Origin: Pseudomonas azotoformans
GTDB lineage: Bacteria; Pseudomonadota; Gammaproteobacteria; Pseudomonadales; Pseudomonadaceae
Length of the DNA stretch: 64,000 nucleotides
Direction: 5' to 3'
Assembly: GCF_001579805.1 (NCBI RefSeq)
Contig: NZ_CP014546.1
Coordinates: forward strand, 1,550,001 to 1,614,000
The notes beneath the pieces were generated by a model that was given only the letters and a program-made list of their open reading frames with translations, made no database searches and was not told where the DNA came from. Shown here piece after piece: positions 56,671-64,000 of the stretch. Every line of letters starts with the position of its first letter. Positions within the stretch are counted from its first letter, which is position 1. The position numbers and the translations under genes were made by a program.

Positions 56671-56894
56671 GCGGGCTTATTGCTCTTTTGTTATGCCTTC
56701 CTTAGTCGAATATTTCCCTTCTGCTTGTTCAGAACCATTTCTTGGTATGTCCGGTCGACCATCTATCGATAAATTTTGGTGGGGGCCATAGGACATTTCT
56801 GACACTAAACAACGGAATTCCCAGGCATTTCTGCCAGCTCACCACAGACGTCCTGATTCTCTGAGCGAGCCGGGTTTGGCCGGTTCACGGCATA

Positions 56895-56945
56895 TTTGTC
56901 GGACAAAATGTCACATTTGAACTGACCGTTCGGACAGTTATTATA
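56895..56945 (+). promoter_or_regulatory. Promoter and operator-like palindromes upstream of gltP
   Basis: Perfect palindrome TTTGTC-G-GACAAA (56895-56907); a second, imperfect one AACTGACCGTTCGGACAGTT (56920-56939 region); and a sigma-70-like pair TTGAAC (56917-56922) with TATTAT (56939-56944). The second palindrome fills the spacer, an arrangement typical of TetR-type repression. The leader to gltP would be about 210 nt. Confidence 0.45.
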
Positions 56946-57160
56946 GAAAAAGGCCATGCCGATTCGGCATAGGGTAGGCGTTTACGGCATTAGACGTCGC
57001 TCCCTTGCATGGGAATAGTTGCGCCTTTTTTCGCCTGCCAGTAAGCCATTTCGGCCACGCTGCGGTGACCTTCCATGGAGGCAGATGCACACACTTTTTC
57101 GCTCTCGAGCGTTGCAGCTGGCGCATTTGCCTTAAGTTCACTTGAAGTAAGGGTAATGAC

Positions 57161-58492
57161 ATGAAGAAGGCAAAGCTAAGCCTCGCCTGGCAGATCCTCA
57201 TCGGTTTGGTGCTGGGGATCGCAATCGGTGCAGTGCTCAACCATTTCAGTGCTGAAAAGGCCTGGTGGATCAGCAATGTGTTGCAGCCAGCGGGCGATAT
57301 CTTTATCCGCCTGATCAAGATGATCGTGATCCCGATTGTGATCTCCTCGCTGATCGTCGGCATTGCCGGGGTCGGTGACGCGAAGAAACTTGGGCGTATC
57401 GGCGTCAAAACCATCCTTTACTTCGAAATCGTCACCACCATCGCCATCGTGGTCGGCCTGTTGCTGGCCAACCTGTTCCACCCAGGCGCTGGCATCGACA
57501 TGAGTACCCTGGGTACCGTCGACATCTCCAAGTACACCGCCACCGCCGCCGAAGTGCAGCATGAGCACGCGTTCATCGAGACCATCCTCAACCTGATCCC
57601 GTCGAACATCTTCGCCGCTGTCGCCCGTGGCGAAATGCTGCCGATCATCTTCTTCTCGGTGCTGTTCGGCCTGGGCTTGTCGAGCCTCAAGCCTGAGCTG
57701 CGCGAGCCGCTGGTGACCATGTTCCAGGGCGTGTCCGAGAGCATGTTCAAAGTCACCCACATGATCATGAAGTACGCCCCGATCGGCGTATTCGCATTGA
57801 TCGCCGTGACCGTCGCCAACTTCGGCTTTGCCTCCTTGCTGCCGCTGGCCAAGCTGGTGATCCTGGTTTACGTCGCCATCCTGTTCTTCGCCTTTGCGGT
57901 ACTGGGCCTGATCGCTCGCCTGTTTGGCTTCTCGATCCTCAAGCTGATCCGCATCTTCAAGGATGAGCTGGTACTGGCCTACTCCACCGCCAGCTCCGAA
58001 ACCGTGCTGCCGCGCGTGATCGAGAAGATGGAAGCCTACGGCGCGCCGAAAGCCATCTGCAGCTTCGTGGTGCCGACCGGTTACTCGTTCAACCTCGACG
58101 GTTCGACCCTGTACCAGAGCATCGCGGCCATCTTCATCGCCCAGCTGTATGGCATCGACCTGTCGGTTGGCCAGCAACTGATGCTGGTTCTGACCCTGAT
58201 GGTCACCTCCAAAGGCATCGCCGGTGTACCGGGCGTGTCTTTCGTGGTGTTGCTGGCCACCCTGGGCAGCGTGGGCATTCCGCTGGAAGGCCTGGCGTTC
58301 ATCGCCGGTGTCGACCGCATCATGGACATGGCGCGTACTGCCCTGAACGTGATCGGCAACGCCCTGGCCGTGCTGGTCATCTCCCGTTGGGAAGGCATGT
58401 ACGACGACGCCAAGGGCGAGCGCTACTGGAACTCGCTGCCGCACTGGCGCAGCAAGGACGCCGCGCCGGCCGCCCAAGCGACCCGCAGCTGA
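57161..58492 (+). CDS. gltP: Dicarboxylate/glutamate:cation symporter
   Basis: A 443-residue DAACS-family inner-membrane transporter. Conserved: FIRLIKMIVIPIVISSLIVGI, the serine-rich hairpin YSTASSETVLPRV (HP1), the helix-7 region PTGYSFNLDGSTLYQSIAAIFIAQ, HP2 TSKGIAGVPGVSFVVL, and DRIMDMARTALNVIGN with the conserved Asp/Arg. Likely imports glutamate/aspartate; C4-dicarboxylates are possible. AAGTAAGGGTA is a weak ribosome-binding site. Terminator follows. Confidence 0.94.
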   Translation: MKKAKLSLAWQILIGLVLGIAIGAVLNHFSAEKAWWISNVLQPAGDIFIRLIKMIVIPIVISSLIVGIAGVGDAKKLGRIGVKTILYFEIVTTIAIVVGLLLANLFHPGAGIDMSTLGTVDISKYTATAAEVQHEHAFIETILNLIPSNIFAAVARGEMLPIIFFSVLFGLGLSSLKPELREPLVTMFQGVSESMFKVTHMIMKYAPIGVFALIAVTVANFGFASLLPLAKLVILVYVAILFFAFAVLGLIARLFGFSILKLIRIFKDELVLAYSTASSETVLPRVIEKMEAYGAPKAICSFVVPTGYSFNLDGSTLYQSIAAIFIAQLYGIDLSVGQQLMLVLTLMVTSKGIAGVPGVSFVVLLATLGSVGIPLEGLAFIAGVDRIMDMARTALNVIGNALAVLVISRWEGMYDDAKGERYWNSLPHWRSKDAAPAAQATRS

Positions 58493-58511
58493 TAGCACTA
58501 CAGCTCTAAAA

Positions 58512-58537
58512 CAAACCCCGGATCATTCCGGGGTTTG
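58512..58537 (+). terminator. gltP terminator
   Basis: 11-bp perfect stem CAAACCCCGGA/TCCGGGGTTTG with a 4-nt loop, then TCGTTTC; 19 nt past the stop. Confidence 0.85.
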
Positions 58538-58590
58538 TCGTTTCTGCCAGCCCCGCTATCATTCGCTCCATTCTTCGAGGGGTTCAACTG

Positions 58591-59820
58591 ATGCTCAATG
58601 GCCTGTGGCTTGGCTTCTTTGTCGTGGCAATGGTGTCGGCACTGGCGCAATGGCTGGTCGGCGGTAACGCCGGGATTTTCGCGGCGATGGTCGAAAGCAT
58701 TTTCGCCATGGCCAAGCTGTCCGTGGAAGTGATGGTGTTGCTGTTCGGCACCCTGACCTTGTGGCTGGGTTTCTTGCGCATTGCCGAGAAGGCCGGGATC
58801 GTCGATTGGCTGGCCAAGGCCCTCGGCCCGCTGTTCCGCCGCCTGATGCCGGAAGTGCCCGCCGGGCACCCTGCCATCGGCTTGATCACCCTCAACTTCG
58901 CGGCCAACGGCCTGGGCCTGGATAACGCGGCGACCCCCATCGGCTTGAAAGCGATGAAGGCGCTGCAGGAACTCAACCCGATTCCCAACACCGCGAGTAA
59001 CGCGCAGATCCTGTTCCTGGTGCTCAACGCGTCCTCGCTGACTCTATTGCCCGTGACCATCTTCATGTATCGCGCCCAGCAAGGCGCCGCGGACCCGACG
59101 CTGGTGTTCCTGCCGATCCTGCTGGCGACTAGCGCCTCCACCCTGGTCGGCCTGCTCTCGGTGGCGATTATGCAGCGCCTGCGGCTGTGGGACCCGGTGG
59201 TGCTGGCCTATCTGATTCCGGGTGCACTGGTGTTGGGCGGTTTCATGGCGTTGTTGGCCACGTTGTCCGCGACGGCGCTGGCTGGCCTTTCGTCGATCCT
59301 GGGCAACCTCACGCTGTTCGGCTTGATCATGCTGTTCCTGGTGATCGGCGCGTTGCGCAAGGTCAAGGTGTACGAGGCATTTGTCGAAGGTGCCAAGGAA
59401 GGCTTCGACGTGGCAAAGAACCTGCTGCCGTATCTGGTGGCGATGCTGTGTGCCGTGGGCGTGTTGCGCGCTTCGGGCGCCCTGGATTTCGGCCTGGAAG
59501 GCATTCGCCATGTGGTCGCCTGGACGGGCATGGACACGCGCTTTGTCGATGCCTTGCCGACCGCGATGGTCAAGCCGTTCTCCGGCAGCGCCGCACGGGC
59601 GATGCTGATCGAGACCATGCAGACCCAGGGTGTGGACAGCTTCCCGGCGCTGGTGGCGGCGACGATTCAGGGCAGTACCGAGACCACCTTCTATGTGTTG
59701 GCGGTGTACTTTGGTTCGGTAGGGATCCAGCGCGCCAGGCATGCCGTGGGGTGTGCGTTGCTGGCGGAGTTGGCCGGTGTCGTGGCGGCGATTGCGGTGT
59801 GCTACTGGTTCTTTGGCTGA
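58591..59820 (+). CDS. Nucleoside-recognition (Gate) domain membrane protein, SpmA-SpmB-like fusion
   Basis: A 409-residue polytopic membrane protein with two Gate/nucleoside-recognition modules, one in each half: LTLWLGFLRIAEKAGIVDWLAKALGPL with NFAANGLGLDNAATPIGLKAM, and the second FVDALPTAMVKPFSGSAARAML with QGSTETTFYVLAVYFG. This corresponds to Bacillus spore maturation proteins SpmA and SpmB joined, found in non-sporulating proteobacteria too; the transported substrate is unknown. CGAGGGG lies 9 nt before ATG. Confidence 0.87.
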   Translation: MLNGLWLGFFVVAMVSALAQWLVGGNAGIFAAMVESIFAMAKLSVEVMVLLFGTLTLWLGFLRIAEKAGIVDWLAKALGPLFRRLMPEVPAGHPAIGLITLNFAANGLGLDNAATPIGLKAMKALQELNPIPNTASNAQILFLVLNASSLTLLPVTIFMYRAQQGAADPTLVFLPILLATSASTLVGLLSVAIMQRLRLWDPVVLAYLIPGALVLGGFMALLATLSATALAGLSSILGNLTLFGLIMLFLVIGALRKVKVYEAFVEGAKEGFDVAKNLLPYLVAMLCAVGVLRASGALDFGLEGIRHVVAWTGMDTRFVDALPTAMVKPFSGSAARAMLIETMQTQGVDSFPALVAATIQGSTETTFYVLAVYFGSVGIQRARHAVGCALLAELAGVVAAIAVCYWFFG

Positions 59821-59840
59821 GGCTTAAATTGCTATCGCAG

Positions 59841-59899
59841 GCAAGCCAGCTCCCACATTTGACTGTGTTTACAAATCAAAAATGTGGGAGCGGGCTTGC
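59841..59899. repeat. REP doublet
   Basis: 20-bp arms with one mismatch (59841-59860, 59880-59899), GCAAGCC(A/C)GCTCCCACATTT core, 19-nt AT-rich loop; between convergent genes. Same family as the pair at 8517-8601. Confidence 0.9.
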
Positions 59900-59913
59900 C
59901 CGCGAAGAGGCCC

Positions 59914-60525
59914 TCAGCGTTTCGCAGCACTATTGCCTTGCTGTACCACCCAATCCACCACCTGTTTATTCAACTGATCCCCCGCCTGCCCAAACCCGGC
60001 CACTACCGCCGGTACCTTGGTGTCACTGACCGGCTGATGCACTTCAAACCGCCGGCTGGCAACAATCCGCTGATCACGCCCCCGCACCAACCGCGCATCC
60101 AGGCGAATCACTACCTCCACCGCACTGCCATGGTATTCACTCTGGAATGCCTGCAGTTGCCCGCCCAGCTCATAGTCGGACTGCAGATTGGTATCGTCGG
60201 TGCTCAGCAGCGTCACCCGGCCATCGCGCTGGAAGCCATCCATGAAGCGGTTGCGCAGCAGCACCGGCGACGGGTCGCTCCAACGCGAATTGGCATAACT
60301 GCTGATCAGGTCGCCATTGGGCACCACGGCAATGCGCGGGCTGTCGAGAAATTCGCTGGTCTGTGGCTTGTTCACGCGCAGTGACCAGCTGACCGGTGCG
60401 GCCTGGTTGGTGGTCTGTGCCGAGGCCAGGCGATACACATCCGACGGGTCGGCCTTGGGCAGGATCGAGCACGCGCTCACCAGTGCCAGGGCCACCGGGG
60501 CGATCATTTGGTAAGCACGCTTCAT
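59914..60525 (-). CDS. ABC-type transport auxiliary lipoprotein (PqiC/YmbA-like)
   Basis: A 203-residue lipoprotein, lipobox LALVSAC (Cys about residue 19), with the ABC-transport-auxiliary domain: SWSLRVNKPQTSEFLDSPRIAVV, WSDPSPVLLRNRFMDGFQRDGRV, YELGGQLQAFQSEYHG. PqiC-type lipoproteins work at the outer membrane with MCE proteins. Fourth gene of the MCE operon, overlapping the MlaD-like gene by 4 nt. Confidence 0.88.
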   Translation of the reverse strand: MKRAYQMIAPVALALVSACSILPKADPSDVYRLASAQTTNQAAPVSWSLRVNKPQTSEFLDSPRIAVVPNGDLISSYANSRWSDPSPVLLRNRFMDGFQRDGRVTLLSTDDTNLQSDYELGGQLQAFQSEYHGSAVEVVIRLDARLVRGRDQRIVASRRFEVHQPVSDTKVPAVVAGFGQAGDQLNKQVVDWVVQQGNSAAKR

Positions 60526-61460
60526 GGCGTGAACTCCTTGTTCTTGTCGCTGCCCAGCAGGTAACCGCTGGGGTTGGCTTCCAGGCGGCGGGAGATGGCG
60601 CGTAGCGAACCGAGGGTTTCGCGCAGTTCGCGCACGGCCGGCGCCAGTTCGTTGAGGCCTTGCATGCCGCTGTTCACCGAGTCCTTGTTGTTGGTCAACA
60701 AGGTGTTGATGGTCGCGGTGCTTTGTTCAAGGGATTTCATGGCCTGCTCGGCACTGCCGAAGGCCTGCTTGCCCTGTTCGTTGAGCAAGCCGTTGGCGTT
60801 GCGCATCAGCACGGTGGTCTGCTCCAGGGCGGCGCTCGCCTGTTTGCTCACCTGCATCAGTTGCTGCATCACCACCTTGATATCGCCGCGCTGGTCGGCG
60901 ATGGCACCGGTGGTTTGTTGCAGGTTGTCCAACGTATTGCTCAGGCGTTCGACGTTCTCGCGGGAGAACATGTGGTTGGCGTTGTGCAGCAACAGGTTGA
61001 TGCTGGTCATCAGGTCGTTGCTGTTGTTCAGCAGGCGCGCGATGGGCGATGGTGAGGCGATGATCTGTGGCAGGTTACCGTCTTTGCCCTTGAGCTCGGG
61101 ACTCTGCGGGGTGCCGCCACTGAGCTGGATGATCGAGGTACCGGTGATGCCGGTCAGGGCCAGCTTGGCCTGGGTGTCTTCCTTGATCGGCGTCTGCCCG
61201 GCCAGGCGGATACGTGCCAGCACGCGGCGCGGATCCTTGGGGTCCAGGCTCAGGCTGATGACATCGCCCACCTTGATCCCGCTGTACTGCACTGAACTGC
61301 CCTGGGACAGGCCGCTGACCGCCTCGTTGAAGATCACTTCGTAGTCCTGGAAGGCGCTGTCGACGCTGGACTTGGCCAGCCACAGGCCGAACAGCATCGC
61401 GCCGACCACCACGATCACGCTGAACAGACCGATCATCACATGATGGGCTCGGGTTTCCAT
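60522..61460 (-). CDS. MlaD-like MCE-domain protein
   Basis: A 312-residue protein with one N-terminal transmembrane helix (about 8-30), a single MCE domain (about 38-115, VSGLSQGSSVQYSGIKVGDVISLSLDP, GITGTSIIQLSGG) and a long alpha-helical C-terminal part (about 140-300) that probably forms a hexameric tube for lipid transfer across the periplasm. This helical extension is much longer than in E. coli MlaD. ATG 61460 is 2 nt past the ATPase stop. Confidence 0.9.
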   Translation of the reverse strand: METRAHHVMIGLFSVIVVVGAMLFGLWLAKSSVDSAFQDYEVIFNEAVSGLSQGSSVQYSGIKVGDVISLSLDPKDPRRVLARIRLAGQTPIKEDTQAKLALTGITGTSIIQLSGGTPQSPELKGKDGNLPQIIASPSPIARLLNNSNDLMTSINLLLHNANHMFSRENVERLSNTLDNLQQTTGAIADQRGDIKVVMQQLMQVSKQASAALEQTTVLMRNANGLLNEQGKQAFGSAEQAMKSLEQSTATINTLLTNNKDSVNSGMQGLNELAPAVRELRETLGSLRAISRRLEANPSGYLLGSDKNKEFTP

Positions 61461-61461
61461 G

Positions 61462-62265
61462 TCATACCTCGTTAAGCGATTGAGCGGCATCCAATGCCGC
61501 GCGGCCACGGGGGCCGTGGAAATATTCGTGGATCCATGCATCGTCCGTTTCCGAGACGATATCAATGGCATCGGCCACCAGCACTTTCTTCTGAGCCAGC
61601 ACCGCCACGCGGTCGGTGATGGTGTACAGCGTGTCCAGGTCGTGGGTGACCAGGAACACACTCAAGTCCAGCGCATCGCGCAGAGTCAGGATCAGTTGGT
61701 CGAATTGCGCCGCGCCAATCGGGTCGAGGCCAGCGGTGGGTTCGTCGAGGAACAGAATGTCCGGGTCCAACGCCAACGCGCGGGCCAGGGCGGCGCGCTT
61801 GATCATGCCGCCGGACAGTGACGCCGGGTACTTGTCGGCCGCAGACAGCGGCAGCCCGGCCAGGGCCAGTTTCACGGCGGCCAGATGCTCGGCGTCGCGG
61901 CGGCTGAGGCCGGCGTGTTCAATCAACGGCAGTGCAACGTTCTCGGTCACGGTCAGCGAAGAAAACAGCGCGCCCTTCTGGAACAGCACGCCGAAGCGCC
62001 GTTCCACCAGGGAGCGCTCATGTTCCGGCAGGCTCGGCAGGTTTTTGCCGAACACCCGCACCTCACCTTCGCTGGGCCGGCGCAGGCCGACGATGCTGCG
62101 CAGCAGCACCGACTTGCCGCTGCCGGAGCCGCCGACCACTGCGAGGATCTCGCCTTTGTACAAGTCCAGGTCGAGGTTCTCGTGCACGCTCTGGCTGCCA
62201 AAGCGATTGCACAGGCCGCGCACTTCAATCACCGCCTCGGCGGGCGCTCGGTGTTGACGACTCAC
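61462..62265 (-). CDS. MlaF-like ABC ATPase
   Basis: A 267-residue ABC ATPase: Walker A GGSGSGKS (about 45-52), signature SLSGGMIKRAALARAL, Walker B ILFLDEPTAGLDP, H-loop VTHDLDTLY. The GGM variant of the signature is typical of MlaF-type lipid-transport ATPases. Overlaps the permease gene by 4 nt. Confidence 0.92.
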   Translation of the reverse strand: MSRQHRAPAEAVIEVRGLCNRFGSQSVHENLDLDLYKGEILAVVGGSGSGKSVLLRSIVGLRRPSEGEVRVFGKNLPSLPEHERSLVERRFGVLFQKGALFSSLTVTENVALPLIEHAGLSRRDAEHLAAVKLALAGLPLSAADKYPASLSGGMIKRAALARALALDPDILFLDEPTAGLDPIGAAQFDQLILTLRDALDLSVFLVTHDLDTLYTITDRVAVLAQKKVLVADAIDIVSETDDAWIHEYFHGPRGRAALDAAQSLNEV

Positions 62266-63410
62266 CAGCCCATCTCCATGAAGAACAACGCGGCGACCGC
62301 ATCCAGCACGATCACCACAAAGATCGATTGCACCACGCTGGAGGTGGTGTGGGCGCCGACCGACTCGGCACTGCCGCTGACCTTGAAACCCTCCAGGCAG
62401 CCAATGGCGGCGATCAGGAACGCAAAAACCGGCGCCTTCACCATGCCCACCAGAAAATGCTGCACGCCAATGTCCGATTGCAGCAGCGAGAGGAACATTG
62501 CCGGTGAAATATCCAGCGCCACGGCGCAGACCACGCCGCCGCCGACGATGCCCGAGAGCATCGCCAGGAAGGTCAGCATCGGCAGCGCCACCAGCAATGC
62601 CAGCACGCGAGGCAGCACCAGCAATTCCATCGGGTCCAGGCCCAGGGTGCGGATCGCGTCGATTTCTTCGTTGGCCTTCATCGAGCCTATCTGCGCGGTA
62701 AAGGCGCTGGCGGTGCGGCCGGCGATCAGGATGGCGGTCAGCAAGACGCCGAATTCCCGCAGGAAAGAGAACGCCACCAGGTCCACCGTGAAGATCGTCG
62801 CGCCGAAGCTTTTGAGCACCGTGGCCCCCAGAAAGGCCACCACTGCACCGACCAGGAAGGTCAGCAAAGCCACGATTGGCGCGGCATCCAGACCGACCTG
62901 TTCAAGGTGCGCAACCATCGGCGTCACGCGCCAGCGTTTGGGGCGGAAAATGCCACGTGCAAAGGTTTCGAGAATCAGGCCGATAAAGCCCAGCAGTTTC
63001 TGGGTGTCCTGCCAGACGGTATCCACTGCCCGGCCGATGCGCGCCAGCACCTGAATGCCCGCCGCTTCTTCCGGGGCTTTTTCCGGCACGCAAAAATCAT
63101 TCAGGGCGCGGTAGACGGTCTTGAGCAGGGCGCGGTCGGCGGCCGACAGGCTGCAATCGGTCTGTTCGGCGGATTGCTCAATGCGGCTCGGCCCCAGCAA
63201 CTCCACCAGCAGCGAGGCGCCGGCGGTATCCAGGGCACCGAGGCCGTTGAGGTCGATGCGTGCGCCAGCGTCGTATTGGCCGTCGAGCTTGTCCGACAGC
63301 TTCTTCAGGTTGGCATAGTGGGCCAGCGTCCAGTCCCCCGTAATCCTCAGCTGTGGCGGGGTGGTGGACGTGTCGAGGTGGGCTGCACCGGCCGTCGTAG
63401 GGGGGGTCAT
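62262..63410 (-). CDS. MlaE-like permease with N-terminal STAS domain
   Basis: A 382-residue protein: STAS-like domain (about 20-100, LRITGDWTLAHYANLKKL, IDLNGLGALDTAGASLLVELL) and a C-terminal MlaE permease (about 135-380, LTFLVGAVVAFLGATVL, REFGVLLTAILIAGRTASAFTAQIGSMKANEEIDA-type motif, core GRTASAFTAQIG). In E. coli the STAS component MlaB is separate; here it is fused. ATG 63410 has CGGAG 4 nt upstream. First gene of the MCE operon. Confidence 0.9.
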   Translation of the reverse strand: MTPPTTAGAAHLDTSTTPPQLRITGDWTLAHYANLKKLSDKLDGQYDAGARIDLNGLGALDTAGASLLVELLGPSRIEQSAEQTDCSLSAADRALLKTVYRALNDFCVPEKAPEEAAGIQVLARIGRAVDTVWQDTQKLLGFIGLILETFARGIFRPKRWRVTPMVAHLEQVGLDAAPIVALLTFLVGAVVAFLGATVLKSFGATIFTVDLVAFSFLREFGVLLTAILIAGRTASAFTAQIGSMKANEEIDAIRTLGLDPMELLVLPRVLALLVALPMLTFLAMLSGIVGGGVVCAVALDISPAMFLSLLQSDIGVQHFLVGMVKAPVFAFLIAAIGCLEGFKVSGSAESVGAHTTSSVVQSIFVVIVLDAVAALFFMEMGW

Positions 63411-63464
63411 AAGCTCCGAGCTTGTTTGGCTATCCACAATTCCTACGTAATAGCACGAACCTGC

Positions 63465-64000
63465 CTACTTTGGGTTGTCCGTTTGTGCTGAGTCGGTCAC
63501 TTTGAAGCGCAGCACGCCGATCACCTGCCCGTCTTCGGTCAGTACGCGTACCTGCCAGCGGCCTACGGCATCACCAGGGAAGTTCTGCTTGTGGGTCCAG
63601 GCGCGGTAGCCCTCTTTGCGTCCGCCATGAATGTCCAGGGCGATACGGTCGACTTCTTTGCCGTTGAATTGCCACACATGGTAAATGCGCTCATCCAACC
63701 CGCGCGGCGCGTTGATCGCGGTGTAGGCGTACAGCCCGCCGCTGCGCAGTTGGGCGGCGGTGACTTCCTTGAGGTCGTCGCCCGGCGTGCGGTCTTGCAG
63801 TTGTGTGCTGATCGCGACTTCGGTCATCCACAAAGTGGCCGGCGGCACCCAACTGCGCAGGAACCACCCGGCGCACCCAATGGCGGCCGTGACCCCGAGT
63901 AACATCGCCCAGCCTTTGACACTGCGCAGCGGCATACTCACGGCCAAGCTCGGAATCGACAACGCCATGGCCACGCCGAGGGCCAGCTTGTAACTCTCGG
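63465..64000 (-). CDS. Membrane protein with C-terminal DUF2914 domain, N-terminus outside window
   Basis: The minus-strand frame stays open to the window edge (residues ESYKLALG before the first internal GTG), so the start lies beyond base 64000. The visible 177 residues contain a transmembrane helix (WAMLLGVTAAIGCAGWFL) and a DUF2914-type domain: VWQFNGKEVDRIALDI, RAWTHKQNFPGDAVGRWQVRVLTEDGQ. Such domains are predicted extracytoplasmic binding modules. Probably a DUF5924-type protein of pseudomonads; function unknown. Confidence 0.78.
   Translation of the reverse strand, partial: ESYKLALGVAMALSIPSLAVSMPLRSVKGWAMLLGVTAAIGCAGWFLRSWVPPATLWMTEVAISTQLQDRTPGDDLKEVTAAQLRSGGLYAYTAINAPRGLDERIYHVWQFNGKEVDRIALDIHGGRKEGYRAWTHKQNFPGDAVGRWQVRVLTEDGQVIGVLRFKVTDSAQTDNPK

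Larger units (their letters stand above)
56441..57160. other. 720-bp gene-free stretch upstream of gltP
   Basis: No open frame here has coding character. It contains two strong hairpins (listed separately), an AT-richer middle part (about 56680-56800), palindromes and a promoter-like segment near 56895-56945, and a T-rich site GCGCCTTTTTTCGCC near 57025 that could be an attenuator in the gltP leader. Confidence 0.6.

Noticed and set aside
56597..56791. 64-codon open frame in the gltP upstream region
   Set aside because: No ribosome-binding site, no coding bias; it overlaps a strong hairpin.

Overview
This window looks like chromosomal DNA of a Pseudomonas of the P. fluorescens group. GC is high, codon use is Pseudomonas-like, and the gene sets (trpI-trpBA, prlC-yheV, coxBA-ctaG-coIII-ctaAB-sco, polA-engB, dsbA, algB-kinB, metNIQ, zur-znuCB/znuA) are typical of the genus. 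From memory of P. aeruginosa PAO1, the left half matches genes numbered about PA0035-PA0114 and the right half about PA5478-PA5505. The window would then lie near the replication origin, with the two blocks joined directly at 32.3 kb.

Layout. 1-9.8 kb: end of an MFS transporter, a RcnB/CigR-type protein, trpBA with its divergent regulator trpI, small stress or unknown proteins (DUF883, dodecin, two DUF1161 paralogues), a luciferase-like monooxygenase, osmC, lipoproteins, a HAD phosphatase and a gamma carbonic anhydrase. 9.9-19.1 kb: prlC-yheV, then what looks like an insertion relative to PAO1: a divergent second M3 peptidase, an exported tyrosine-phosphatase-like protein and a three-gene membrane gluconate 2-dehydrogenase operon. 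19.1-32.4 kb: an SOS-box-controlled radical SAM gene, a beta carbonic anhydrase/SulP pair, and the full aa3 (caa3-type) cytochrome oxidase cluster with heme A synthesis and copper assembly genes. 32.4-42.5 kb: methionine ABC importer, catalase HPII, and the zinc-uptake locus, in which znuC is frameshifted as sequenced. 42.5-55 kb: polA, an ErsA-like small RNA with a sigma-22 (AlgU) promoter, engB, cytochromes c5 and c4, dsbA, a nuclease-fold protein, a diguanylate cyclase, an AmpD-type amidase and the KinB-AlgB two-component pair. 55-64 kb: small envelope proteins, an Ivy-type lysozyme inhibitor, an unusual 720-bp gene-free stretch with strong hairpins, gltP, a nucleoside-recognition-domain membrane protein, and a four-gene MCE (Mla-like) lipid-transport operon.

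Main themes are aerobic respiration and periplasmic sugar oxidation, envelope stress and alginate-type regulation (AlgU promoters for ErsA and dsbA, plus AlgB/KinB), and metal/amino-acid uptake. The observations most worth following are the znuC frameshift, the divergent PrlC paralogue, the LexA box nested in a palindrome that contains a Shine-Dalgarno sequence, a sigma-54 promoter in front of an orphan small gene divergent from algB, and the structured gene-free region upstream of gltP. I see no tRNA, rRNA, CRISPR array, intact insertion sequence or prophage.
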